Assembly: GCA_964017065.1 (NCBI GenBank)
Contig: OZ024786.1
Span: forward strand, 9,925,047 to 9,989,046
Length of the DNA stretch: 64,000 nucleotides
Source of the DNA: Haliclona indistincta
Taxonomy: Eukaryota > Porifera > Demospongiae > Haplosclerida > Chalinidae
Direction: 5' to 3'
The notes under the pieces were generated by a model. That model was given only the letters and a program-made list of their open reading frames with translations, made no database searches and was not told the origin of the DNA. Below, in pieces: positions 53,158-64,000 of the stretch (position 1 is its first letter; every line of letters starts with the position of its first letter). The translations under genes were made by a program, and so were the position numbers.

Positions 53158-54835
53158 ACTACATTTTCTTTGTCTCGTCTCTCTACAGGTGAAGAGTTCA
53201 AGGACCATCTCAAGAGTCTCAAAGGCAACAATGATCTACTCTGTCTCACTCAACCTCACATCATATATGAGATACACAAGGTATGCTTCTAGAATCCTGG
53301 TAATAGCTGCTGGGAATAGCTGATAGACACTTGAAGTGTACTAAGTAATGCCACTCTATGTCTCCTGCATGACCTGAACATTGCCTGTTTGATCTACTTC
53401 ACATTTCTCTATTTTGATTTGTTTAGAATTACTATGAAGCAGGAGCTGATTTTGCAGAAACCAACACCTTCAATGGTACCAGTGTATCACAGAGTGACTA
53501 TGGGACAGAACACCTGGTGAGGGACAATCATGCTCATCTCACTCACTCACTCACCTACTCACCCACTCACTCACTCACTCACTTACCCACCTGCACTCAC
53601 GCACTAATTTACTCACACACTACTCACCCACCCACCTGCACTCACTCACTCACTCACTCACTCACTCACTACTTGTAACTCATCATTAGGTGCATAGGAT
53701 CAACAAAGCTGCTGCCTCCATTGCTAAACAAGCTGCCAAAGATGTCCAGGAAGCTACTGGTAATGATTATCTCAGCTGCCAATATTATAACATTGTGTAT
53801 GACATGATACATGAACACTGTTTATAATCTAAATGTAAGCTAGAAAGGTCAGATAGCTGACCTATAGTGAGCCCATGTTATTGTAATCTATGGCTTCTCA
53901 TTGTTTCTTTATGTCTCAAGCAAGCTAGCTAGCTATTGATCATAACAACAGTTTGTACATAATTTTGACTTAGTGCATTATCTTAGTGGCCAATAGTAGA
54001 GTGATAGTACCATTATCCATTGTACAGGTGTTCCACGGTATGTTATTGGTGCAATGGGTCCCACCAATCGCACTCTATCAGTATCACCATCTGTGGAGAG
54101 ACCTGACTATCGTAACATCAGTGAGTGCTTGCCTCATTTCTTCACGAAAATTGAATCCTCTGTACAGCATTTGATGGTCTAGTGCAGTCGTATGGTGATC
54201 AGGCTCGTGGTCTACTGGATGGTGGAGCTGATATACTGATGGTAGAGACCATCTTTGATACTGCTAACTCTAAAGTACACAAGAATATTTTGGTGGATAT
54301 GTAAATGTTCTTTTCCGACAGGCTGCATTGTATGCTCTCGAGACACTGTTTGAATCAGAGTATGAACCAGTTCCTGTGTTTATAAGTATGTCACACACTA
54401 TACGTTATACTTGTAGTACTTAATATTAACAGCATTTTTAAAACCATTGAACTGCCATTTTGCAAACACTACAATCAACGAAAATTATTTTTGTATAAAT
54501 GTTTAAATTTAGCTTGTACTGCAAGTGGGAGAAAGCTTTACCGTACGTTGATTGTGTATCTTATCATTGTTTGACTAGGTATCAAGTTCTATTGTTGATC
54601 AGAGTGGACGCACATTATCAGGACAGACTCCAGAAGCATTCCTCATCAGTGTGTCTCATGTTCGTCCACTATGGTGAGTATCTAACTGCATGAGTTGGAC
54701 TCCTTTACAATACAACAGCAGGTTCTCGCTAGGCATGTTTACCTGTAACTGGTCAGGTTTGACTGACTTGACTAGCATCACATGATAGTGTCTCTGTGGT
54801 TACATACTAGATGTGTCCATCTTACAGAAATGTAT

Positions 54836-55443
54836 TAACCCTTTAGGGCCTATAGCGGCTTTATCCGTCATAATTGACTCCACCTACTGTAGACGTTATA
54901 AATAGTGTGAAAAGTGCTCTAGAAAGGTCAAATAAAGTTTAATTGCAAAAGCTAACTTTACCTGAAAAACCCACTGTTTTTTGCCGCACCCTCCCACTAA
55001 AATATATAGAACGGGGGGTTTTTAAAGGGGGGTGTCCCCCTTTAACCCGGGGTTCAAAGGGGCGGAGCCCCTCACCGCTTTTGGCATTTTTAGGGCTTCA
55101 GGATGCCCGGAAATGCATACTTGGGCATAGAATATATTATGGTCTAAACTATGCTGTTTGCTCACCTGGACACCACCAGGTTTTTGTATCAGTCGCAAGG
55201 GCTAAACGAAGACCAAAATTGGCTGAAAAATGACGAGGTCGCAGCACTTAAACTGCTTCAGTTCCGAAGTGGGAGTGGCCAACTCAGAGTTTAGTACATG
55301 GTCGTAAACTTTGACATGCCAGGAAAAAACAGTGCTAGTTTGGAACAGCTAGCGTACTGCATGTTGTAGAAAATGCAAGACAAACTGTCAGTTTAGAGCA
55401 AGTCGAATTTTCGTCAAAATAATTCTGTCACTAAAGAGTTAAT
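54836..55443. mobile_element. TTAACCCTTTAG repeat in an MTR-like intron
   Basis: Left end TTAACCCTTTAG, right end CTAAAGAGTTAA. Interior contains GGGGTGTCCCCC and GGGGCGGAGCCCC stems. A truncated, inverted relative is at 58250-58395. Confidence 0.7.
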
Positions 55444-55657
55444 CAGTTTTGCTCTTTCTGTGTAGTATTGGTCTCAATTGTGCACTCGGAGCTATAGAGA
55501 TGAGACCGTTCATTACAGCCATCAGTCGTAACACGGAAGCTTTCGTACTCTGCTACCCCAATGCAGGTGAGCACGAATGCATAATAGCAAAGCGACGATA
55601 GCAAATAGCAAATTTAGACTAAACTAGTATAAAAGTGTTTATACAGTGTATACTACA

Positions 55658-57447
55658 AGTAAAGTAAAAAAGCTTTAATAAAAAAACTGAAAAGTGTAGG
55701 GATGACTCTTAAAAAAGGAAAGGAACAAGATGGGATGATGCTTGCAAAAGTAAAGGAACAAGATGGAATAATGCTAAGCTTGCAAATGTAAAAGTCCCAA
55801 GTATCCCTACATCAGCGGCTTGCTGCGACGACGTGCAACTGACAAATACGGAATCCTCCTTCCATACCTTTAAAATCGTCGATTACTTCATCGGACTGCG
55901 TCCTCCAAACACAGCTACCTGCAGCATATTTACAACTGTCAATTACTTCATCGGACTGCGTCCTCCTAAACACATATACCTCTAGTTATTTACAATCGTC
56001 AATTACTCCATCGGACTGCGTCCTCCTTCAAGCCGCTGATGTAGGGATACTTGGGACTTTTACATTTGCAAGCTTAGCATTATTCCATCTTGTTCCTTTA
56101 CTTTTGCAAGCATCATCCCATCTTGTTCCTTTCCTTTTTTAAGAGTCATCCCTACACTTTTCAGTTTTTTTATTAAAGCTTTTTTACTTTACTTGTTCCT
56201 GTTACTTTTTTGATCACTATCAGTTTGAACTTATTAGTTGTATTCTATGTTAGATGTTATTTCATTTTGACAACTCTGTGAGCAGCAGTTACTAGTCTAG
56301 CAGATGTGAACGTGCACAGGGTCTGGAGAATAAGGAGTGTAGTTTAAAATAATGTTTAATCATTCAATGAAAGGTTTAAAATAGTGAAGAGGTCAAGGAC
56401 GCAGACAGCAAAATATCAAGTCCAGGTATGATTTGACAACATGATACTTGTTAGTACAGTAATGGATGAAGGAAGAGACTAATACTGACAACTCATGATG
56501 CTGCAAGCCTAATAGTAGGAGCACGCCTAGTAGAACCTTGTTGATGTCAATAGCACACTCACAGAGACTTCTAGTCCTTTACAACTTATGCTGCGTGGTG
56601 TAGGAACCTTACTGTGCGTAGAATCTTGCTGCCCGGCGGTAAGCCGAATACTTCACGTTTGGGTATGTCAGTTTTAACCCGCCATCTGAAGACAGATCAG
56701 TGTTACTTAGGGTATAGTACTGCTCTAGACAAATTTCATACCTCTGGCTTGCGCGCTGAAGCGTCCAGAGCAGAGACAAAACACAGTACAGTATCGATCG
56801 AGATAACTGCAAAACTGAAGTGGGCGGAGTTAATGATACGAGCGACAAGAGGGTTAATTATTCAATGGCATCTTCAGTCCAAAACGGCCCAAAAACCATG
56901 TTTTTCAAGGATTACTCGCTTCTGGTAGTGTTTAATGCCTATCTAAGAAGTAAGTGCACTATTCCAGATATATACACGTACAATTGTGCAGGTTTGGTAG
57001 TGATTCGTTCACTCAGGACAGTGCTAGGCTCGTTCAAAGAAGAAAGAAAGAAAGAAGAAGAAGAAAGAAGATGAACAATTCGCGTGGGCGGCGATTTAGT
57101 TTACCACTTTAGAAACGTCTGTCAGCTTCGTCAAAGGTATTTCCATGCTCAGAACAATCGTCTGATCAATCCTAGATGTCTGGAATCTCGAGAAATGCTA
57201 TAACAGCGAAGATCTGCAACGGCTCTCTGAGAGTCGCCATCTTGATTTTCGTCGTCAAGCAAGCAGTCCCGGCGACTTTCATAGACTTCCTACAAGCGCT
57301 TACACTTCAGATTCACTTAGAGATAGTTAAAATGCAGCATAAATGTATAACAATAAAGATATGTGCGAAAACTCATTTTCACACATGAGTAGCCGCCATC
57401 TTAGTTCGAGGTCATCCCTACATATCATTGCCGATCGGCAATGATAA
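55658..57447. mobile_element. Composite repeat family, copy 3 (uninterrupted)
   Basis: Full-length copy with left foldback, tandem units, body and terminal CATTGCCGATCGGCAATG. It shows the empty site of the 1.3-kb element near 57020. Lies between MTR-like exons 10 and 11. Confidence 0.8.
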
Positions 57448-58249
57448 TAATGCTGTCTGTGATAGTTTATTTGGTTAGCTGTGTGTGTGTGTCTCCTCCC
57501 TGATCTTACCACTGAGTGCTGTTACTCTGGTCAGCATGTCAGTTATAACCCGGAGGTATACTATGCCTGTGACTGCTTATCTTGGACACCTACTGGCTGC
57601 TCATACCACCAGATGGTGTAATACAGCAGACTACACTGATCCAACTAAATATTCAAATTCGTGTTAGTTACTGACTTCAGCTGTTTTGAGCTGTCGACAG
57701 TATTTCATTGTGTAAATATGACATTAGCAAATTAGTTTATTGGTTCAGTTAGTGTCTGCATTAATATACATACTCACAGAATCTTGATGTTTCATACTGA
57801 TATCTCAGGTCTACCTAATGATCTCGGCGACTATGATTAGACACCAGAAGTCACAGCATAGCACATGAAGGTGTGTCAGTACAACACAGTACATAACATA
57901 ATATTACTTGCCAGTTTGTCTTGCTCGTTTTCTACACGCCTTAGTGATGTCTTCATCGTACTGTACTGAATGTAGTTCGTAGCATTTTGACTGAATTGTC
58001 GATTTTGAGTTGTCGTTGTGACTGTTCTTCTCATGCAGTCATTTGCTGAAGGTGGTTTATTAAATATTGGTGGTGGATGCTGTGGAACTACTCCAGCTCA
58101 TATCAAGTAAGCCACACCCACTCTTACTAATACTATCATCTTTGAACTCAGCTGGTTCATACAGAATTTATTCTAAGCGGGAAGTTTTCCTCTATTAAAT
58201 GTTGATCAGCATTATAGAGGAGTTTACCCTTGGAACCTTTTGCAACTTA

Positions 58250-58395
58250 ACCCTTTAGTTACTGAATTATTTTGTCGAAATTTGACTTACTCTAAACTGG
58301 CGGTTTGCCTTGCAATTTTCTTCAACGCTAGCAGTTCCAAACTAACACCATATTTTCCTGGCATGTCAAAATTTACGACTGTCTGTCTGTTACTC
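58250..58395. mobile_element. Truncated TTAACCCTTTAG element
   Basis: Begins TTAACCCTTTAG and matches the complement of the right end of the 54836-55443 element (CTGGCATGTCAAA segment). Confidence 0.65.
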
Positions 58396-58921
58396 TAGGT
58401 AGAACTCCCATTATTTATCTCTGTTTTCAACTAGCGAACGTTTAATACTATGCTTCGTTCTAGAGCTATTTCGTGGTTTGCTCACCTTGATGGACTTTGC
58501 TGACGATCAGGACTTCTCTGAAAATATAACTATCCAGAGCAGACTGCCTTGTAGCTTGAAGGTTAGATTAATACTACAGGATAGCAGTGCTGGTCTAGAA
58601 AACTGTGTAAAAAGCTTAGCAGGCTATGGCAAGTAACTTACTCATGTGCTGAGATTGTAAAAACGTCAGTAAAAGTCACACCATGTGGTCAGCACTGCTT
58701 GGCTTCTGCCAAATGCTTCAAACCATGGTATTGTGTTTGGATGTAAAATAAGAATCATACTGTGTTGTAGCTTTAGCTGTTGTGTGAGCAGTATGTATAT
58801 GCACTTCCACCGAGGCATCTGCATCTTCAGTGCTTCATTCCGTCTATACTTCAGTTTTGCGGGGCATGTTGAAAGTTAAGCTATGAAGCTATCAATGCAA
58901 TTGCGCTTTTCAATATGTTAA

Positions 58922-59575
58922 GGGTGCAGGCACACGCCCACGCACAATTTTAATTAACTTTTTAATTAGTTGTCAAGGAGTTGTATCTCTGAAACTATCG
59001 TAGTTAGCAAAGTAAATCAAGCGCTAGTGTAAAGGCTACTATGACTGCAGTCTATTATGCAACACTGAACGCGAAAATCACTACGGGTATGAAACCACGA
59101 AAGATGACAGATCGGCGTCTTCTAGCCGATATAACTTACCGTGGAATTGTTTCTGGAAACCAATCTCGCACTATCGCACACATCTAAGGAAGGACAAGAC
59201 ATTGACAGAGAGCTTTTTTAGATGCACGACACGCAGAGCCAAGAAATTCGATTTTTCTTTTGTAGTATTGCTGGTTTAACATGTTGTACGCGGATTATTA
59301 GGAAAAACTCTCTGTCAAGGTCTAGCGCACGAGTTGTGAAGGCTCAATTCCAAATTTGAGCCAATTTAGATGAACACTGATCTAGTTATATCAAGCTAAG
59401 TAAAGAATGTTTATGCCTGCCGTTGGAATTTATTGTGCGCCAGTCAATGAATGGACGCCTAATGCGCACTTTTACCACAGTGTTATGAATAATGTTATTT
59501 GTGGTCATAGTAGGCTAACATAGTACCGCCCGCATGCATTCCTGCATAAGTTAATGGTAGTTAGGGCCTGCACCC
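58922..59575. mobile_element. 654-bp piggyBac-type MITE
   Basis: Ends GGGTGCAGGC and GCCTGCACCC with TTAA on both sides (58918-58921, 59576-59579). TTAA duplication with GGG/CCC ends suggests piggyBac-like mobilisation. No transposase inside. Confidence 0.8.
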
Positions 59576-60094
59576 TTAAAGCTGTGTACAAAGCTTATAG
59601 TTTTTGAGTTGGCTGTTGCTGACGATTTAGGCTTCTCTAGTGACCATCCACAGTAGACTTCAAAGGAACTTGATGGTACTGTATGTACTACTGAACGACT
59701 ACATTTGCAAGTCTAGTGAGGTTGAAGAAACGAAGCGTCAGCCAGCATCAGCCAGGGTGTGTGCATACTGCTAGCATGCCCCCGCCCCCGCATTGCTGAT
59801 TATACCAGTGGTTAGCACTTTGATAGATTCTGTTTACACAATGGCTTCAGTACAACAGGCTGTATTATTGTAGCTACTGATTGTGCTGCTATCCATGGAT
59901 CTGCAGTGTGCGCTGCTATTTGTGACATGCATACATGCATCTCCACCGAGGCATCCACACCTTGCTGCTTCATGTATAATAATTATAGTGAGTAATTTTG
60001 ATCTGTCAAAAACTTGTGTTTGAATCGATTAAAATAATTTGTTTTCACTATACATTATCATCACTGTGTGAGTGTTATTATTGTTGTTATTCTT

Positions 60095-60370
60095 TAGGGG
60101 GAGTCAAGTCTGTTTGCTTATAAACTTGAAGAAGCGAGAGAAAGATATGACTCTATCTACACATTAGTGACACTAGATCACTTCCTCAGTATATCAATTA
60201 TTGGTGATCATGATGTACTAGTGTATTTTGACATTGCTCGAAATATTAATTTTATTCAAAGAAAATTGTAATGTCCTTTATCTACAATGGACGAGAATGA
60301 ATCAGGGTTTGTTGAGAGTGAGAGCAACTGACCTGTCAGGACCTAGTCACCTCTACTGTGAGCCTGAGCT
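60095..60370 (+). pseudogene. Relics of the second SH2 domain's two exons, order reversed
   Basis: 60095-60270 resembles exon 10 of the death-domain/SH2 gene (RYDSI.TLV, GDHDVLVYF), including the CATTATCATCACTGTGTG intron end, but frames are broken. 60310-60355 resembles exon 9 (RATDLSGPSHL). In the intact gene exon 9 precedes exon 10; here the order is swapped. Confidence 0.65.
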
Positions 60371-60603
60371 GTAGGCTATATAATACACCATGCATGATTG
60401 CGAACAGGTGCTTTGCGCTCCTGGATATACTGTCTTTATTGGTAACGGTGCTCGCATAATCTGTATTTACGAGCCCCACCCATCTATCACTCACGTGCGC
60501 GACAGCTAAACTCCGACGTTCTAGCTATGGAATGCAGGAACAGGACGAGCCGACCATACGATTCTCTGTTGAGCCAAGTGCAAAGTAACCACTAACCAGC
60601 TGG

Positions 60604-62477
60604 ATGATGTCTGATAGTGAGTTTTCAATCGTCACGTCACGCGATAGCTAGCTAGGTCGCTGTCAGCTTGTACCTGAATCTGTAGCGTCATCATGGTTAG
60701 CCTCGTATGTCTACAAAGAAACAACCTACCGTGTACAATGTATCTCATTATGCTGAGTGTTTTAATTTACAGACGTTCCAACAATCTACAACTTGACAGA
60801 GGAACTTGTGCGAATGAGCGACTGGTATTCTTTGGGTGTGGTTTTGAAAGTGTCTCCCAGTAAACTAAAGGAGATCAGGCAATCTGCTCCACAAGAGGGA
60901 ATACAATATTGGAGAATTGAATTACTACAGTATTGGCTTGACTCAACACCTGATGCCTCGTGGAGCACGATTATAACAGCTCTAGAGAAGATTGGTCACC
61001 GCACACTATCAGCTAGACTGAGAGAGAAATACTGTGCTTCACAAACAACAGGTACAGATAGATGTTACTAATATTGGGGCAAGCCTGAGATAGCCCCGCA
61101 TTGATTGTAACAATAAAATTTATATCTGCGTTCTGTCAGGAGGTGCATTTGTCGCCCCAATGTTCCCAAGAATTAGAACATGTTTATTCAATCAATAACA
61201 CATAGTGCACATGCTCAGCTCAACAGGTAATGCCCATTACTGGTTGCACACGGGAGCGTGAACTGAGTGTGTTGTAAAACTAGAGGGCTCTCAGTAAGCA
61301 TGGCTGGATGTGACCATGTGCACATGCGTGTGCAATATGTCTATGCTCAGGCTCGCTCCTACAATACATAGCATTAACTATTAATATTATATTACCTTTC
61401 ACTGCCGGGTAGTTTACTCTCAATGTTACACGTATTGTTGCATACATGTCCATTCAGGATATAAGTACTCAAGTAGCTTTTATGTGGCAACATATCAGTA
61501 CTATTATGTAAGCACAACATACAGTGGTGTAGCTGGGATGACTGGGCCTGTGGATGTGGCTAATTAATTTATAGGCGTAGCTATTATTGTGTTTTTGTAC
61601 ACTTTTTAAAAATGAAGTCAATATACAGTAGTTGGTTAATATCGTAATGATCATAGTTATTTGTCACATAATAATTATCAATTATATCCAGCTGCTGCTG
61701 CTGCATCAATGACAGCTACTGCTACTAACAATCCTGGTGAGATAATGCAGTATTATATCGTTCAGTGCACACATTGCCAGCAATGGAAATATGTTACGTG
61801 GTCATTATACGGAACTCTGTTTACTGGTCGTAAAACGGTATTATGTGAGGGTTGCCATATATAGTAGCAAGGACAACTGCATGGTGATTGGCTCTGGCAC
61901 GACATATATGACATTGGCAGACTGAGGAAGACAAATGGAATAGACAGTAGCAACTTTTGTGGGCGTGTCAGTGAGATTCAAGTCAGAGGCGGAGTTTTTA
62001 ACATTCCCATAATGTGTATTGCAGAAAATTGTACAAACTGAGCATAGTACTCAATTTTGCATACTAAGTGCATAGTGGAATTAGTTTTGGTCAACTTGAA
62101 TCACAACATTTTCAACAACCCGACTAAAATCAAACAAAATTAATTTATCATCAAGTGCATCTATAGCACCCAAGTAGCCTTTAAAATAGGTTTTAGACAA
62201 CTAGTGGTGGCTTCGATCACAACAACGCATTGTAGTACAATACAAGTTACACAGCACACAGCCTTGGTCTAATGCACACGAATTACACCCTTGATGTATT
62301 TGACACATGTTTGTTATGTGCATGTACTAGTGATACAATTTATGATTATGACAGTTGATATTATTAGACTAATCCTTTAGATGTACAAGATTGTTCTACT
62401 GCATCAGCTACACATCTAACATCTACTATAGCAACAACTGACACTTCAGTATCAGCTACTAGCTCTACTGCTCATGG
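60604..62477 (+). CDS. Second death-domain gene, 5' part
   Basis: Exons 60604-60616 (MMSD), 60773-61051, 61690-61736 and 62381-62477, all phase 1. Exon 2 is a classic death domain: six predicted helices with MSDWYSLGVVLKV, LKEIRQSAP, LLQYWLDSTPDASWSTIITA and ALEKIGHRTLSARL. Exon 3 is Ala-rich; exon 4 is the same Ser/Thr linker as exon 3 of the upstream death-domain/SH2 gene. The gene presumably continues past the window, since a composite repeat fills the next intron from 62803. Death domains mediate assembly of signalling complexes; the partner is unknown. Start choice is inferred from splice phase. Confidence 0.72.
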
Positions 62478-62802
62478 TTAGTGATGCACCAAAATGACTC
62501 TTTACCGATACCAATCTGCTGCACTCACTAATGCACAATTTTAAACAATGGCATTTACGATCATGTAACTAGAGTTGAACAGTCTATGATGCTAACAAAG
62601 CAAAAGCTGTGAGCTGCATGTGAGTTGGAAAAATAGAAAATATGGACATTAAAAAGTAAAGAATCTGAAATTCCAAATACTTTGACGATAATTATCGGTA
62701 TCGATATTACCGATTGTTCATCATTCCTTGTCAATCGGTGCACAGTGTCAACCTATTGACAATGTAACATGTTTAATAAATTGCTTATTTGAAGCCTCAT
62801 GA

Positions 62803-64000
62803 TAAAGTAAAGTAAAAAAGTTTTAATAAAAAAAACTAAAAAGTGTAGGGATGGCTCTTGCAAAAGTAAAGGAACAAGATGGGATGATGCTTGCAAAAGT
62901 AAAGGAACAAGATGGAATAATGCTTGCAAATGTAAAAGTCCCAAGTATCCCTACATCAGCGGCTTGCTGCGATGACGTGCAACTGACAAAATTGATGCGG
63001 AATCCTTTTCCTACACCTTTTACAACTGTCAATTACTTCATCGGACTGCGTCCTCCAAATACAGCTACCTGCAGCTTATTTACAACTGTCGTCCTCCAAA
63101 CACAGATACCTCTAGTTATTTACAACAGTGTCAACTACTTCATCGGACTGCGTCCTCCTAAAAACAGATACCTCTAAATTTATTTACAACCGTCAATTAC
63201 TTCATCGGACTGCGTCCTCCTTCAAGCCGCTGATGTAGGGATACTTGGGACTTTTACATTTGCAAGCATTATTCCATCTTGTTCCTTTACTTTTGCAAGC
63301 ATCATCCCATCTTGTTCCTTTACTTTTGCAAGCATCATCCCATCTTGTTCTTTTACTTTTGCAAGCATTATCCCATCTTGTTCCTTTACTTTTGCAAGAG
63401 CCATCCCTACACTTTTTAGTTTTTTTTATTAAAACTTTTTTACTTTACTTGTTCCTGTTACTTTTTTGATCACTATCAGTTTAAAATTATCAGCTGTATT
63501 CTATGCTAGCTGTTATTTCATTTTTACAACTCTGTGAGCAGCAGTTACTAGCTAGTAGATGAGAAGGTGCATAGCCTCTATAGTCAGAGAGTCAAGGAAC
63601 ATGGAATGTTATTATCGGCAATCACGAAAAGGTTTAAATTAGTTACAGAGGTGGAGTTGACAACATGATATTTCCTAGCACTGTAATGGATGAAGAAGAC
63701 ACTAACGCTGACAATCCAGTGGAACACTATGGTGATCAAGGCTGGAAGACTCTGAGTCCGCCGGGATAGAGGATTCGACTCTAGACACGCCTAGTAGAGC
63801 CTTGTTGATGTCGATATCACGATCACAGAGGCTTCTAGCCATTTACAATGACCAACGTCCAGTTGTCAACAGCACAGGGGTCCTATAGGTACAGCTCACG
63901 CCACGTAGCTAGTGTAAGAAACCTACTAGCTAGACTCGGGTAGCATCACCGTCGTCCGGTTCGCGCCTGCCGTGGGTCATGATGACAGCATAGACAGATC
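62803..64000. mobile_element. Composite repeat family, copy 4 (cut by window end)
   Basis: Left foldback arms here contain two and five tandem 33-bp units (CTTGTTCCTTTACTTTTGCA plus AGCATCATCCCAT), more on the right arm than other copies. Body continues to the window end. Confidence 0.75.

Larger units (their letters stand above)
52819..58106 (+). pseudogene. MTR: Methionine synthase (cobalamin-dependent) N-terminal fragment
   Basis: Twelve exons match the homocysteine-binding barrel: 52819-52870, 52952-53056 (RIMVMDGAMGTMIQ), 53189-53280 (EEFKDHLKSLKGNND), 53427-53516, 53690-53759, 54028-54120 ([20 protein letters not shown]), 54168-54274, 54322-54385, 54579-54673, 55466-55566 ([15 protein letters not shown]), 57809-57870, 58039-58106 ([13 protein letters not shown]). 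Zinc ligands in LNC and GGCC are kept. Exon 11 has two in-frame TAG codons (57838-57840, 57859-57861) where homologues have sense codons. Exon 9 does not join exon 8 in phase. No pterin, cobalamin or SAM-domain exons follow within the window. In full-length form the enzyme methylates homocysteine from methyl-THF in the cytosol. Here it is most likely a truncated pseudogene. Confidence 0.85.

Overview
The window looks like nuclear DNA of a non-bilaterian animal, most probably a demosponge of the Amphimedon type. This rests on the gene content: very short introns, somatomedin-B GPCRs, invertebrate-style death-domain proteins, and small hairpin MITEs everywhere. The species call is inference. Every protein-coding gene is split by introns, so exon calls were made by matching reading phase across GT/AG sites by eye.

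Layout. 1-1152 (-): 5' end of a secreted or receptor protein with an Ig-like and an Fn3 domain, running off the left edge. 3745-9081 (-): complete 9-exon VDAC gene. 10038-10124 (-): intron-containing tRNA-Ile(UAU). 10581-15265 (-): complete ubiquitin-conjugating enzyme E2 of the UBE2D class, with two alternative first exons. 15543-23483 (-): a tandem pair of three-exon receptors, each with two somatomedin-B/Cys-rich modules and a family-B-like seven-helix domain. The proximal copy carries a 1-base frameshift, and a third decayed copy lies inverted at 24.9-25.6 kb beside a 200-N gap. 27.7-33.4 kb: a transposon-dense block with a 587-bp sequence present twice, a 4.4-kb TIR element with 7-bp target duplications, and a large foldback interrupted by an ORF-bearing insert.

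33712-47433 (+): the most interesting gene. It reads as a death domain, a Ser/Thr linker, a globular module typical of invertebrate death-domain proteins, and two SH2 domains that resemble the nSH2 and cSH2 of PI3-kinase p85. Its introns hold a hAT-like element, two copies of a composite repeat, and a nested opposite-strand gene with an array of 30-nt mini-exons. 50.5-52.4 kb: a gag-like ORF running into an 18-bp minisatellite. 52819-58106 (+): the N-terminal (homocysteine) half of cobalamin-dependent methionine synthase, with two in-frame TAGs and no later exons, probably a pseudogene. 60604-62477 (+): start of a second death-domain gene that shares the linker exon with the first, preceded by scrambled relics of the cSH2 exons.

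The genes do not form an operon. VDAC, UBE2D and the tRNA are housekeeping genes. The two death-domain loci and the receptor pair are local expansions in which duplication and transposition are still visible.
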